Positions 1 through 11,481 of a DNA stretch of 64,000 nucleotides are shown in pieces. Within the stretch, counting starts at the first letter, position 1, and each line of letters begins with the position of its first letter. The DNA is from Aphelenchoides besseyi (lineage: Eukaryota; Nematoda; Chromadorea; Rhabditida; Aphelenchoididae), in contig JAMPIQ010000003.1 of assembly GCA_024699855.1 (NCBI GenBank), positions 6,076,001 to 6,140,000 on the forward strand. Reading direction: 5' to 3'. Below the pieces are notes generated by a model, which made no database searches, was not told the origin of the DNA, and saw nothing but the letters and a program-made list of their open reading frames with translations. Position numbers and translations under genes: made by a program.

Positions 1-3000
1 CTGTCAAATTGAAGTCAACGAACAATCAAGGTCTTCGATTCAGTTCGTTTGGGAAACTTCTTCAAAAGTCCAATCGACGGAAACATTTGAAAATGTTTTT
101 GTTTTCAGCAAATCGATTTAGACAAGAAGTCAATAATGTTCGAAGTTTAAGATCGTTCGGCCGATAATTAGCAGGTTTGCCAGTTTGTCACTTTCAATTC
201 AACTTCTCCACCGATTCTTCCTTTTTGTTGGCGCGTAAACGCTGGAGGTTTGTGCTTCTTTTTATCAATTGGCACACCGAAAATTAGCGAAAATTTCATG
301 TGAAATTCGAAATGAAACAAATCGGCTTGACATTCTTATCAGATTCGAGTGTTTACAATTCGTTCTCCTGCTCAACGCCGCTGATGCCGATAAGTTTGGT
401 GTTCGAAGCGGTAAACACAGCGCTAATTCTTCGAATTCGATCACTAGTTTTCGAGTCTCATTGTTCGTCATTGACCGCAGCAAATCTCGAAGTAACGGTC
501 GTGTTATCTTCTTCTTATTCATTGCTTCGGGCATGGCCATATAATTTGCTTTGCCGCTTTCAATTGGGTCGATTCGCATTTGCGCTTTTTTGCTTCAGAC
601 CATTTTTGGCGCGTCTGCCATCCGAGTTTTTAATTGGCTCTGTGGGTTTGTTTTTAAACTCACCATCTTAAACTTCATCGGTGGTCACAGGTTCTCAAAC
701 CTGTTAGTGCACTAGTCCACTTGTTTACCGCTTTCGAATCGAACTCACGCCATTGGCCTCGTGCTGAAAGTGACGTTTAAAAGTGTACTAATTAGTCGGT
801 TTGAGAGAAAGGAATTCAAAACTTTTACATTTCACAATGAACGAGTAGTTTTGGCCAGAGGCTATTTCCCGCGTTTCGACAGGCGGATTATTTTAAGTTC
901 ATTTGTTTTCTGATTGATCAGTTGGAATGATGGACACAAACTTTGGCGCCCTTTAGACTTTTTGCTCGCTTGATCGATTGCCGTTTGAATTGCAGAAACA
1001 CGCAATTTTGCGTTGACAATTGAGATTTGTTAAAAGATCTCCAGACGTTTTTCGCGTGTCGAGTCCAAAGGCCAAGTTGCTACATCGAATGTTGTCATCT
1101 GATCGTCTATATAAATTTCGAGTCTTCTTTTTGTTCTGCACAATAGAGAATTTTCGGTAACGATCGAAATTCTGTTTTTCCTCTTCATTGCCACTCAGAC
1201 GTGATGGCCGACAAATAAAAGGCGGGATCTTTGTTTGGACTACTAGTCGCTCGAATCGCTCCAACTGCGCTCGCTTTCCACCCTCAGTGTCCACAAATCA
1301 AAAACATGCATCGGATCTTTTGTTCGTTGTTAACTGACGGCTGGTGGTTTTTGCTTCAAACCGTTGGGTTTTTTTGGGGGAATAAATCGCTTTCACAAAC
1401 GAACATAAATCTGAAGGGTCATTTGCTGGAAACGGAATTCGACAAGTTAATTTGAAAAGTTGAGTGGTCATAAGGAAGATGAGTGTTCATATTGAAGTTG
1501 TGATGATATCCATTGCACAAACATTGCCTAAACGAATAAGTCTTGTTTACGTTGCCTCTTGGCCAAACTGCTAAAAGTCGTTTTTGAAGCGGCAAAGTGA
1601 CTTGGCGTTTTCCGACGGTCGCCGCAGGTTCTTCTATTTAAGCGGTCACCTTTTTTTTACATCTTTAAGTCGACGCACCTTTTGCTTCAATTGGACATTG
1701 ACGTCCGGTTTGAACTTGTTTGAATTCCGATTAAAACTTTTAATTCGCTCTCTCACTTTTACGTGTATTCAAATCTCGATTCTGTTAGCTTTCTTTTAAT
1801 GACCGTAGTCTTCGGTGTTACTTTTCGTTTCGTGTCCATAAGCTTTTTGCCTTAATTTTCGATTGACTGTTAACTCGGAAATTTGTATTCCGGTTGGTCT
1901 TGTGCTCACCGTTTTTAATCGACGAAGAGAGACAGTCGAGAGACGGTGCACAGATGCGGCACGGCCAAATGGATTTGGTTCGATTTGTTTCTGGACAAAT
2001 GGATTCAGAAGACCAGTGCTTTCTGGCCTCAAACTCGAACCGACAGAGCGGATGTCTGTGAAAATCCACACAACAAAAAAACAGTAAAAGTCCATAAAAT
2101 CTCGACATTCCGAGTGCGCGTCGTCGCGTCGAACTCTCGAATTACGTCTTCGATCGTTTCAGTTTTGCATTCCACCACCTCACATCCGCCTCCCCGACTT
2201 GGCCGTTCGTCGTTGCAACTCACCAACCGGCGGCCATCAACCTTCAAACGCATGTGTCTGTGACTACATTTCTATCTATTTTAGTTGCATCGTTGTAATT
2301 GACAGTCGCCAACACACTGCAAGTTTGCGTGGTCAACACGTGACTCTTTTTTTGATTTGCTATTTCGTGCAAATTCAATTCACGCATTAAACCTTCGATC
2401 CAACAAACCGACTCGAAAACAACATGTCAAAGGTGAGGATTCTCGTCATTCTTTTCTCTCGTAAACTCCCGCTAATTGTCATCTTTTGTTCGCTTTCAAG
2501 ACGTTGCTGAAACGCGGGGGTTGTTCAATGAAAGATTCTCATCGAACGTGTTTTGACTTACTCTGAACACCGAAAACGAACATAAAACTTGTGAGGAATC
2601 GTTGGCTTCTGCTTTTTGTTATATCGCAGCATTGAACATGCACTCCAATTTGCATTCACGGTTGACGACCGGGACTTAAACGACGTGACAATTCCAATGG
2701 TCGAAAACTTCAATATGACGTCAAATTTCTGAATCAATGACAAACCACAGCGTGGCTGGAAAACGAAGACTTTGAACGGAAAACTTGTTGTGTCGTGTAT
2801 TTCGACTATTTTTGTCATTAGAACGCGAATTCGCATGTTTTCTTACCATCAATACGGTTACTGTGGTAAGTGGCGCATCTGAGCGGAAGCACGAACGATC
2901 TCCGAGCGCACTTAACCGTCTAAGCACGTGTACGACAAATTTGCGATGTCTGCTTCAAAAGCGAAAGTCTTGGCCGGAACAGAGCAGCTAACTAGAAGAC

Positions 3001-3253
3001 GAGAAACTTAATCGCCCCAATGAATTCGACAAGTTCAACGAGCCGAGGAGCGAGCAGGGGGAGGAGCGGAATTTCAATTGGCGTCCGTCAACGAGTCCCA
3101 TTCGTTGGTTTTGTATTCTGGACACGGGAGTTTGGCATTTCCGAATTGGATGCGACTGGTCGGCACTGTTCTTTTGGTTGAACGTGTCTGACGGTCAATT
3201 GAATTCGAATAGTGCGCATTCCGTTTACCTGCCTCGTTGATTCGTAGTGTAAA
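1..3253. other. Intergenic / upstream region of the glutamate transporter
   Basis: No convincing gene is visible on either strand. Open frames here are short, lack family signatures and are not linked by good splice sites. One possible tiny first exon, ATG TCA AAG followed by a GTGAGG donor, lies at 2424-2432 and would join in frame to the transporter exon at 3974. The region probably holds 5' UTR, promoter and intron sequence of the transporter gene, but I can name no specific regulatory element. Confidence 0.5.
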
Positions 3254-6015
3254 ATGGCTCTAACTGTCAAAGTGACATTGAAATCGAACACACTCTTTGG
3301 GAATCAGGTGAGTCAACGAATGGGATAATCCAATTTAAGCGGAAAGACATTAGAGAACTCGACGTAGATGAATAATCGTTCGAAATTGATTTCCGGCTAT
3401 TAAACGTATTTCCGGTATACAAGTATCTTTCAAATAACTTATGCCGATACGGATTCAGATAGTAACTTAAAATAAAAGTTAATGAAAAGTTCGGTTTTGA
3501 TTGAAGTGGTTCGGAAAAGGTTTTAATCGCTTTTCAATTTTATTCAATTCATTCCGTCTGACTGGTAAGGTGCTCACAAGAAGAAGCGGAACAGCGAGCA
3601 GACTCCCGCAGTTGTTGGTTTGTAGATGAAAACTCAAAATTTTCAATAATCCTCAGCAACTTCTTTTGTCAAACGTCGCGATTCTTTTGCTTATTCGACT
3701 GTCAAGTGCGGGTACCCACTCGGCATGTTCTTTTCAGAAACACAATCATGTCAGAAAATCATTGGCGCAATGAAAGGTTCACAGTACGATTCCGAAGTGA
3801 TTTCTGCAATAAAAACTTTGAACCAAAGATTAATTTGGTCTTTGTCGTATAATAATCCATTTCGAGGATAAGTTCCAAATTAGAAAAGGAGATTCTGTCA
3901 TCGCGACTTCCGACTTATCTCTCTCTTTCTACATTTCCTTTTCGCCTACAAGTTATACAGTGAATGTGTTTAGATGGGATGGCTACGGAAAAATTTTCTT
4001 TTGGTTGCTACCATTGGTGCTGTGCTAATTGGATCGATTCTCGGCTTTATTGTTCGTACTCAAAGACCATCACCTCATACCGTCGTTCTAATCAGCTTTC
4101 CGGGTGAGCTGCTGATGCACATGTTGAAGATGATGATCCTGCCATTGATTGTCAGTTCACTCATCTCCGCTTTGGCCCAAATGGACGCCAAACAATCAGG
4201 AAGAATGGGCTCATTAGCCGTGTTTTACTACTTCGTCACAACAATGTTGGCGGTTATTGTAATTCAGGATTTTACTTATTGTTTCTATATTATTGTTTTT
4301 TAGCTCGGCATCATACTTGTTTTGACTATTCATCCTGGCGATCCAACCCTCAAAAAAGATTTGGGTACGGCGACTGAAGGTCAACAAGTGAGCACAATCG
4401 ACACATTTCTCGATATATTGCGGTAATATTTAGCTGTTGAGTATTTGAAAATGGTTAATTTTAGGAACATGTTTCCAGAGAATATTGTTCAAGCAACCTT
4501 TCAACAAATGCAAACCAAATACGTACGTGTAAGACCGAAAGTTTTGAAGAAAAATGACACCGAAACTATGAACCTGTTGAACAGTGGAGCTCTTGACACC
4601 TTGGTTCCATCCGTTGAGTATATTCTGGGAATGAATGTGCTTGGTATGTTATGCAATTTGTTTGTTTTTTTATATTTTATTGCAGGAGTAATCATTTTCT
4701 GCATTGGTTTTGGAATCATAGTCAGTCAGCTGGGAGAAGAAGCGAGACTTATGGTCGAATTTTTCGGGACCGTAAGTACAAACTGACGATTCAATTACAT
4801 TCATTTTTTCAGCTGGATAAAGTCATTATGCGCTTTGTTTCATACATGATGCTGTTAGTTTAATGAGACAATTTGTATAAAGAAAGTTTTTGTAGTTATT
4901 CGCCAATTGGTATCATGTGCTTAATCATGGGAAAAATAGTCGAGATTTACGATTGGGCTGAAACTGCACGAATGTTGGCGCTCTACATGATCACAGTGAT
5001 TTTGGGTTTGGCCATTCATGCGTTGGCTACTTTGCCACTTATCTTCTTTTTGTGCACGAAACGAAATCCATATACGTTTATGCGTGGTTTGTTCCAAGCG
5101 TGGATCACGGCGTTGGGAACTGCGTCGAGTTCCGCAACATTGCCTTTGACTTTTCGCTGTCTGGAAGAGAATTTGCACGTCGATCGACGAGTGACACGTT
5201 TTGTTTTACCGTTGGGTAAGTAGTAAACTTCAAATAGAGTCGCAAGTTTCCAATATTTTCTGAGCTGCCATAGCTTTTTACTCGAGCTTTTAATAACCAA
5301 ACTTCAGGTAGCACTATCAATATGGATGGAACTGCACTTTACGAAGCAGTAGCTGCAATTTTCATTGCTCAAATGAACGGTATTAACCTATCGATGGGTC
5401 AAGTTTTCACAGTCAGGTAGAACTACGAATCCCAGAAGTTTAATTCCTGTTTAGTTTAACCGCGACATTGGCATCAATCGGCGCTGCTTCGGTGCCTTCA
5501 GCCGGTCTTGTCACAATGTTGATTGTTTTGACTGCCGTCGGATTGCCAGTGAAAGACGTTTCGTTGATTGTAGCCGTCGACTGGCTTTTGTAACTTTTGA
5601 CTTCATAATCAAAACTCAAATGCCAATTTTCAGAGACCGAATTCGAACTTCAATCAACGTTCTAGGCGACGCAATGGGTGCGGGTATTGTGCATCATTAC
5701 GTAAAAGATCAACTCGCACTGGCCGATGCCGAGCACAATCGACGACACTCACACATGGAACGAGGTGGCGCTGCGTCGCCGGTCAGAAGTAAGTCGACAC
5801 GAGTTTTGCACAGAAGTTTGAAAAAGACAATATGCAATCAAACAGAGTTGTTTTTTACTGTGAACGATTCCATTCGACTTCTAAGTTTGACAGTAAAACC
5901 GACATTTTCAGCTGCGTTGTTGAATGCAGAAGAGAAACACGTCGGGAACTCTACATGGCGACCGACAACAAATCGCGACGGTTACGATCAAGTGCCACAG
6001 GAAGACATTCGCTAA
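3254..6015 (+). CDS. Excitatory amino-acid transporter (SLC1/EAAT family)
   Basis: Sodium-coupled glutamate/aspartate transporter of the plasma membrane that clears extracellular glutamate. The gene has about eleven exons and codes for about 545 residues. Clear exons begin at 3974 (N-terminal membrane helix, [13 protein letters not shown]), 4304, around 4468, 4686 and 4814, then from about 4897 ([15 protein letters not shown]) and in further exons to 6015. Family signatures are obvious: [22 protein letters not shown] and [16 protein letters not shown], which form the HP1/TM7/HP2 transport core and the substrate and sodium sites. Introns are 36-120 nt with GT-AG ends. The chosen start is the exon at 3254-3307 (18 codons, GTGAGT donor, phase 0). 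A shorter alternative first exon at 2424-2432 also fits in frame, so the N-terminus is uncertain. The tail after TM8 is hydrophilic and ends at TAA 6013-6015. The family is certain; the ortholog within the nematode GLT set is not assigned. Confidence 0.95.
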
Positions 6016-6367
6016 ACATCGTTCACTTCTTATCCATTCAAATGCCCAAAAAATATTTAGGCCAAAAAGCGTATGGAAACGTTTGTTTTTTTTAGTTTTT
6101 AAATAACTTGGTTACCGTTCGATATCCTGTGTGTTTTGTGCCCGTTGTTTTGATTAACCCGATGAACGAAGAAACGTAAATTTTCGCATTTTTGTAGAAC
6201 AACCACAGAGTGAACCTGCTCTTGATCTTTTCAATCCAATGATTCCTCCTTTTCGATAACATGTTTTTCATTCGTTCTCATTTATTGCCTTTTTATTATA
6301 AAGAAATGTTTGTGATTAAGTTATCTGAAAGAACAACGGGAAGAAAACAACAACGGAGAACTTAAAA
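6016..6367. other. Convergent intergenic region
   Basis: This is the 3' flank shared by the transporter (plus strand) and the small membrane-protein gene (minus strand). It is AT-rich and presumably holds both 3' UTRs. I see no gene. Confidence 0.5.
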
Positions 6368-7030
6368 TCATGGCACCTGTACTGAAGCATAACGCTGGGA
6401 TGAGATTTTTTTGTGTGATTTCCCGTTTGACCAAAGCAAATCAGCGTAAGCAAGAACGGAAATCGCAGCAATGATTAAGATCAACACAATTAATGAGCCG
6501 AAGATAACGAACGTCCATGTCTGAAGGCCCAAACAGCACTCAGTGTTCATATGTCCACAACAGTAATACCAATGAACCGGTGAACCTTGTGGGCATTGAA
6601 CGTGACTGAAATGTTACGTTCAATTACAATCAACGTCAGACAAAAGTGAGGGTGTCAATTGCGATCAGTAAAGTTTTCCGCGAAAACCGGCTTCTTAAAC
6701 TTTATGACGTCAACGACCATTAAGTTTCGTTCCTCTTCAGCGAATGAAAACACAAATCAAAAGAATGCGGGGGAAATTTTAAAGCTTGATCGTTGTTGTT
6801 TACCTATTTGTAGTGAAGTTTCTACACCATTGACCGAAACTTTTTTCTTTCCATGATTGTGGTTTAGTCAATGTAGGAACAGGATCTTCCCAAATAGCCA
6901 ACGGTTTCGGTTCATCAAACATTCCCATTGCCTGAGGCAAAACACCAAGAAACAGAAGTACCAAGTTTGCGTAGAGCGAGCTTGAGGGCCACGGCTGTCT
7001 GTATCGTAGCCGTTGCCAAAAATTGTGCAT
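6368..7030 (-). CDS. Small type I membrane protein with Cys-rich ectodomain
   Basis: Two exons, 7030-6804 and 6605-6368, joined by a phase-2 intron, give 154 residues. A hydrophobic stretch at about residues 20-36 (YANLVLLFLGVLPQAMG) is a likely signal peptide. The ectodomain contains a Trp/Pro-rich part, one N-glycosylation sequon (NFT) and a compact Cys cluster (CPQGSPVHWYYCCGH, then ECCLG). A single strong transmembrane segment follows (TWTFVIFGSLIVLILIIAAI). The cytoplasmic tail is short and basic and ends SVQVP. The paired-Cys motif just before the membrane recalls Shisa-like/CX-module adaptors of nematodes, but I cannot assign the family. Start, intron and stop are well supported; the function is unknown. 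Confidence 0.75.
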
Positions 7031-8600
7031 GGCTAGAAAAAATGAATTGTTATTGTAGGTCTTAAAATCTATGATAACACGCTAATGTAAAGACAAAATC
7101 GATGTGACAAAAGTATGACGGATATCTTAAGTGTTTTAACAGCAAAAGCGAAGAAAATTAGAGCGAAGTTCGTTTGGCGTCATGAAGATGTTCATTTTGT
7201 TAAGAAGGTCAAGAGCTGCAAAGAATAGAAGGAGAATCCGAAACGGAGAAAAGAACTCCGTTTTTGAAATCATCAGTTTACTCGATTGTTATTCGAGTAG
7301 TGTATTTATTGCCATCACGTGGACTGACAGTTCATCAAATGAAAACCAAAACAATAAACTTCCCGTAATCGCTAGACAACTAGGCACAAGTGATCATAAA
7401 CCTATTACAGCGACAAACGTTGCAACACTCCCGTTGCGTACGGTAGTGCAACCTTTCGTTGCAAACGCATTCGAAACTTATTGTCGACGTTGATTTAAAT
7501 CGTAGGAATGAATCGGACAACACGAAGGGACACGATAAACCGCAAACTGATGACATAATCGAGAGTAAAGAGACTGCAACAAACCACAAGGTCAATTCGT
7601 CCAATTCGACTTCGCGCAGCAGTTCAAGGCTTTTGCAAGCGTAAACATCACCAACGACATTGATTACCGTTCGCCAATTGAAAGAGGATAAATTCAATTG
7701 ATATACCACATAAGTTTCGAGCATCGATCTCGAACTCCAGACGCTGTAAACTTGGCGACACTTCAGCGCGCAATCCGATGACGAAAATTAAAAGTTCGCT
7801 GAAGCGGTTGATGGTCCTTTTGAGTTCAAGCACGCAAACAGTTCGTTCTGTGATATTGTTCGTGATGTAAAATACTGAAGGGCGTGAATCACGAATACGA
7901 GGAAGCAATTGATCACAGCATTCCGGTTCGTCTCGCTGATCAATCCGATTACAAACATCTGCTTTGTGCTCACAAAAACCTGAATCGGATTTTCCATTGA
8001 AATCAAAATTCAAATTTGACCGTGAGAAGCGACGAGATTAAAAACCACAGATGTCGTGTGGTATGCAAAATTTCGAATCCTCTCCGACTAATGAAATTGC
8101 AGAACGGACATCTGTCGTCGTCAACTTTGTGCGGCATTTGATCCATTGAAAAAACAGAGCAACTAATTCGATTGAAGCGGAAGAAAACGGCGAAATTCGC
8201 TTTGTGAAGAAGAAATTGGAGTATTTAGTCAGAGCGCTGGGATCCGGTCATTGTCGTCGAGAGTGAAGAAAAGCCGCGGGCGTCGACAATGATCGCCAAC
8301 GGCGTTTCATGCACACAAACGATGACAAAATTGGTAAAAGTAAAAGTGCCAACAGGCGTCCGAAATCTCTTAGACGTTTAGTCGAAGGTCAACGACACGT
8401 ACCATTTGGCTTTTTAATTCCGAGCCCCCATCTCACGATCATTCCAACGTTTATTGGGATAAAATACAAATGTAAGTGGAGTGGGAAAACTAGCGGTTAA
8501 AACGAACAAGTACGAGTTTTTGTTATCGCTAATGATAAGAACTCATGTGGACGAGAACCAACAGAACATATTTTGAGAGTAATGTACGAAATTGAGGACC
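7031..8600. other. Intergenic region, no gene recognised
   Basis: Open frames up to about 120 codons occur on both strands, but none shows domain signatures, signal peptides or splice-linked continuation. The right part is the 3' flank of the TFIIE-beta gene. Nothing specific can be named. Confidence 0.45.
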
Positions 8601-9501
8601 TTAATCGGCATCAAAATCGACAAGAAGTCCCTCCATGTGGGTGTTTTGGACGCGGACATTCGCTTTTCGTTTCGTCGGTTTACGTTTCGGTACTCCGTTA
8701 ACGCGATGTGGAGCCAAATCTTTGACTGTGGCAATATTGTGCTTCTGAAGATACTCTTCGACTTTCTTCTCGTCTACATGCTCCACCGGCACACTGCGCC
8801 ACAACTTTACAAACTCGTCATCGATTTGATAATCGGTTTCGGGATCGTTGTAGAAATAAGCACGATCTTTGCGTTTATTGATCTGAAATCCGAAAATAGA
8901 CAACAAAAAACAGAATACGAACCTGAGTCTCAATTCCAATGACTTGGTTTTCCAATGATTCGACAATTGTTTTTGCATTTGCAATGCAATCGCTCAATTC
9001 GGACAACAGCAGCGGTCCCTTTCCATCGGAGTGATACTTTTTGAGAAGTGCCAGAATTCCATTACGACCTTTGATCTTATGCGGAGGTTTGTAGACGAAC
9101 TTGATTACATTGCCTTCTTCTTGGGCTTGTAGTCGCGGATTATTCGGTAGCACATCGGTGAGCCATGAAACAGTTTTTGTGCTCAAATCGAAAATTTGCA
9201 TTTCCTCCAGAATTTCGCTCAGCGTTAATGCCCAAGTGTTTTGTGCTAAGTGTCGTTTCTTCATATAGTCAACGATCCGTGCAAGTACTCCAAAATTTGC
9301 GACGTTAATTCCCGCAGCCTTTGACAAGTCCAACTCCGGTGCTGCAGCTTTGGCTTTTTGATCGGAGTTCGGTTTTTTGCGTTTGGTTCCACGATTCTCA
9401 ACCGGCACATAAGTAGTTGACGTCGACGGTTTTGGTGCATTTTCTAATGCCCGTTGATGTCGTTTGAGAAAGTCTTCTCGTTGTTTCAATAAGCTATTCA
9501 T
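8601..9501 (-). CDS. GTF2E2: Transcription initiation factor IIE subunit beta
   Basis: General RNA polymerase II factor that helps recruit TFIIH and open the promoter. Two exons (9501-8923 and 8882-8601, 40-nt phase-0 intron) give 286 residues, close to the usual 290. The order matches the family: an N-terminal charged coil (SLLKQREDFLKRHQRALE), a Lys/Ser-rich linker, a core winged helix (NFGVLARIVDYMKKRHL, LTLSEILEEMQ), a second winged helix (GRNGILALLKKYHSDG, LLLSELSDCI), and a basic C-terminal tail. The start at 9501 follows a TTTCAG at minus-strand 9510-9505, only 3 nt before the ATG; this looks like a trans-splice acceptor, so the longer upstream reading is probably not translated. It is the last gene of a tight same-strand cluster. 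Confidence 0.92.
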
Positions 9502-9504
9502 GAA

Positions 9505-9510
9505 CTGAAA
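9505..9510 (-). promoter_or_regulatory. Candidate spliced-leader acceptor upstream of TFIIE-beta
   Basis: TTTCAG on the minus strand is followed by TTC and then the ATG at 9501. An acceptor with no matching coding exon upstream, placed a few nucleotides before a start codon, is typical of nematode trans-splicing. An ordinary 5' UTR intron is the alternative. Confidence 0.4.
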
Positions 9511-9660
9511 TATCGTCAAATAGTCTCAAGTAGATATTTTAGTCAAATATAAACACGCATTTAACGTGATGAAACGAACGAGAAACAAACAATTGGATTG
9601 AAAAGTTTATTTCGTTTCCTTTGAACTACAACATGGTCCTAATAGTCGACTTCATAGACC

Positions 9661-9881
9661 TCACCACGGCTCCTTTTCGTAGCGCTTCGACCAGACCGGG
9701 ATGTACTTTCCAACTGTCTTCCACTCGCAAATGTAGATTCCCAACAAAAAAGCCGAAGTGCCTAGAGCAGCATAAGTTGGATAGCTAAATGAAATGAATA
9801 AAATCTTCTAAAAACCACTTACTATGATGTGTTCAATGCGGCACGTTTAAAGAACGGAGTGATTTTCAGATAACCGACCAT
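9661..9881 (-). CDS. Small inner-mitochondrial-membrane-type protein, UQCR11-like
   Basis: Two exons (9881-9823 and 9784-9661) with a phase-2 38-nt intron encode 60 residues. A short basic start (MVGYLKITPFFKRAA) precedes one hydrophobic helix (YAALGTSAFLLGIYICEW) and a tail YIPVWSKRYEKEPW. Size, single helix and the W-x8-P pattern resemble cytochrome bc1 subunit 10 (UQCR11, about 56 residues), in which an analogous D/E-W-R/K ... V/I-P motif follows the helix. Another respiratory-chain accessory subunit is possible. An AATAAA lies downstream of the TGA, before the TFIIE-beta start. The gene model is firm; the family call is tentative. Confidence 0.6.
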
Positions 9882-10201
9882 TTTGATTTGTTGAACGTAA
9901 AATAAATTCGACAGAACGTTTCCGAGTCCAAGCAAAAGCTGACAAACTCTAACGATGAAGTAAGACTCACAAAGCCAAACCAACGTAAAAACATTCCTCA
10001 CAAGAAATCTTCTTTGTCTAACAACCTGCACAATTTCTATCAAATGTCGTTAAATTGAAATCTTAACTTATATGATAACAAACACGTTATCTAAATGTGA
10101 AAAACGAAAAACGCTTTTATTTTATATCACTTGTTTAAACTCTGAAGTTATTTTCACACAAATCGATAATAACAAAAAAACGTTTATTTTCTAGTGTTCG
10201 T
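9882..10201. other. Short spacer between PhzF-like and UQCR11-like genes
   Basis: About 320 nt of AT-rich sequence. It contains an open minus-strand frame with no similarity that I recognise, which is probably 5' UTR/intron of the small mitochondrial-type gene plus 3' UTR of the PhzF-like gene. Confidence 0.4.
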
Positions 10202-11481
10202 TCAGAAGATTCCAATCGTGCCCCGAAAAACTGTAACTGCGTTGCCTTTGATTTCGATTTTCTCTTCATCCCAAAAGACGCGGACGTAGAGTTCGGCGCC
10301 TCGATTGGCAAAATGTTGATGCGCTATAAAACGAATAAGTAGGTCAACCTGTTTCTTACCTTTCAATTGTGTTTTCCCGTTGACACGGGCCCAAAATGGA
10401 CCGGCAATACACTGAGCGGAACCGGTCGCCGGATCTTCATCAGCGCCGTGCCATGGACTGAAGAAACGAAGTATCGAATCGCTTGGCGATATCAACTTGA
10501 GGTCTTCGGTCATCACGTGATCAGATTGCGGTGGTCGAAAAGTGACGATTACTCCTTCAACAAACTTAAAAACATATTATTGCCCTGTAAGAAGCCCGTT
10601 ACTTCGCCTGTTGGATCGATTTCCAACAATTTTTGTTTGTTCGGAACAATCGCATTAAACTGTGCACTAGATTACAGTAAACTAAAATCATTTTTATGAC
10701 CCACCGTGTCGTTTTATCGTCCAAAGCAACTAGAAGGTATTTTACGGTGGGCGTGTAACAAAGTTGAGCAATTTTTAGCTCTCCGGTCAAACTCTAAAAT
10801 TCTAATTTCCGACAAGGACAGCAACAGTTCACCTCAGCAATTCTTTTTCCGATTTGCTTTTGATCCTCCATCTAAAGATCTAATCAGTTAATTCAACTTA
10901 TTTCCGGACCTTTTCAAACGTATCAGTCATTTGTGGCTGAACAGAATCCAAAGTTACGGGCATTAAAAGCGGAAACTCCATGGCCAAAATGTGTCGTCCG
11001 ATTGCACTTTCAGCACAACAAACCGACAAAATCCCCGATTTTGTTTCGAAGTTGAGCTTCTCGTTTTGATTTTCTAGAATCTTTTGCTCCTTTAACACAA
11101 TATCAACAAACCTAATTCCTGAAATAGAATATGCGCAGCTGCCAAAGTCGCATGTCCGCAAAGTTGAATCTCATGTTTTGGAGAAAACCAACGGAGTTGA
11201 AATCGACTTGCTGAAGAAAACGTTTTTTATCAAATATTACAGTAGCAACCTTTCGAGAAATCGTCGTCATCAATCGGAATGATGAACGCAGTTTCGCTCA
11301 AATTGAACTCGGATGCTAAGCGTTGCTTAAAGTCATCAGTCGGATCGGCATCCTAAACAAACAAAAAATAAATCGGATTAATGAACACTCGGACCTTTTC
11401 AAAGACACAAACCGCAGCCGGATTTCCTTTGAATGGCACCACAGTGAAAGCATCAACAACAAAAAACTGTCTGTCACCCAT
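10202..11481 (-). CDS. PhzF/PBLD-family isomerase-like protein
   Basis: Phenazine-biosynthesis-like domain protein with the diaminopimelate-epimerase fold, homologous to animal PBLD/MAWBP; the substrate in animals is unclear. Nine short exons, joined by 35-45 nt introns, give about 290 residues. It starts [20 protein letters not shown], the family N-terminus. Catalytic positions known in bacterial PhzF are present: Glu in NLSETAF, His in [11 protein letters not shown] and Asp in [11 protein letters not shown]. The C-terminal RGAELYVRV strand is also conserved. The introns between HILFQELG and ENQNEK (38 nt) and on both sides of [13 protein letters not shown] were placed by frame and are the least certain junctions. 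First gene of a compact minus-strand cluster. Confidence 0.9.

Noticed and set aside
9822..10043. 73-codon reading extending the UQCR11-like protein upstream
   Set aside because: The extension has no family similarity and exceeds the usual subunit length; the internal ATG at 9881 gives a 60-residue protein of expected size.
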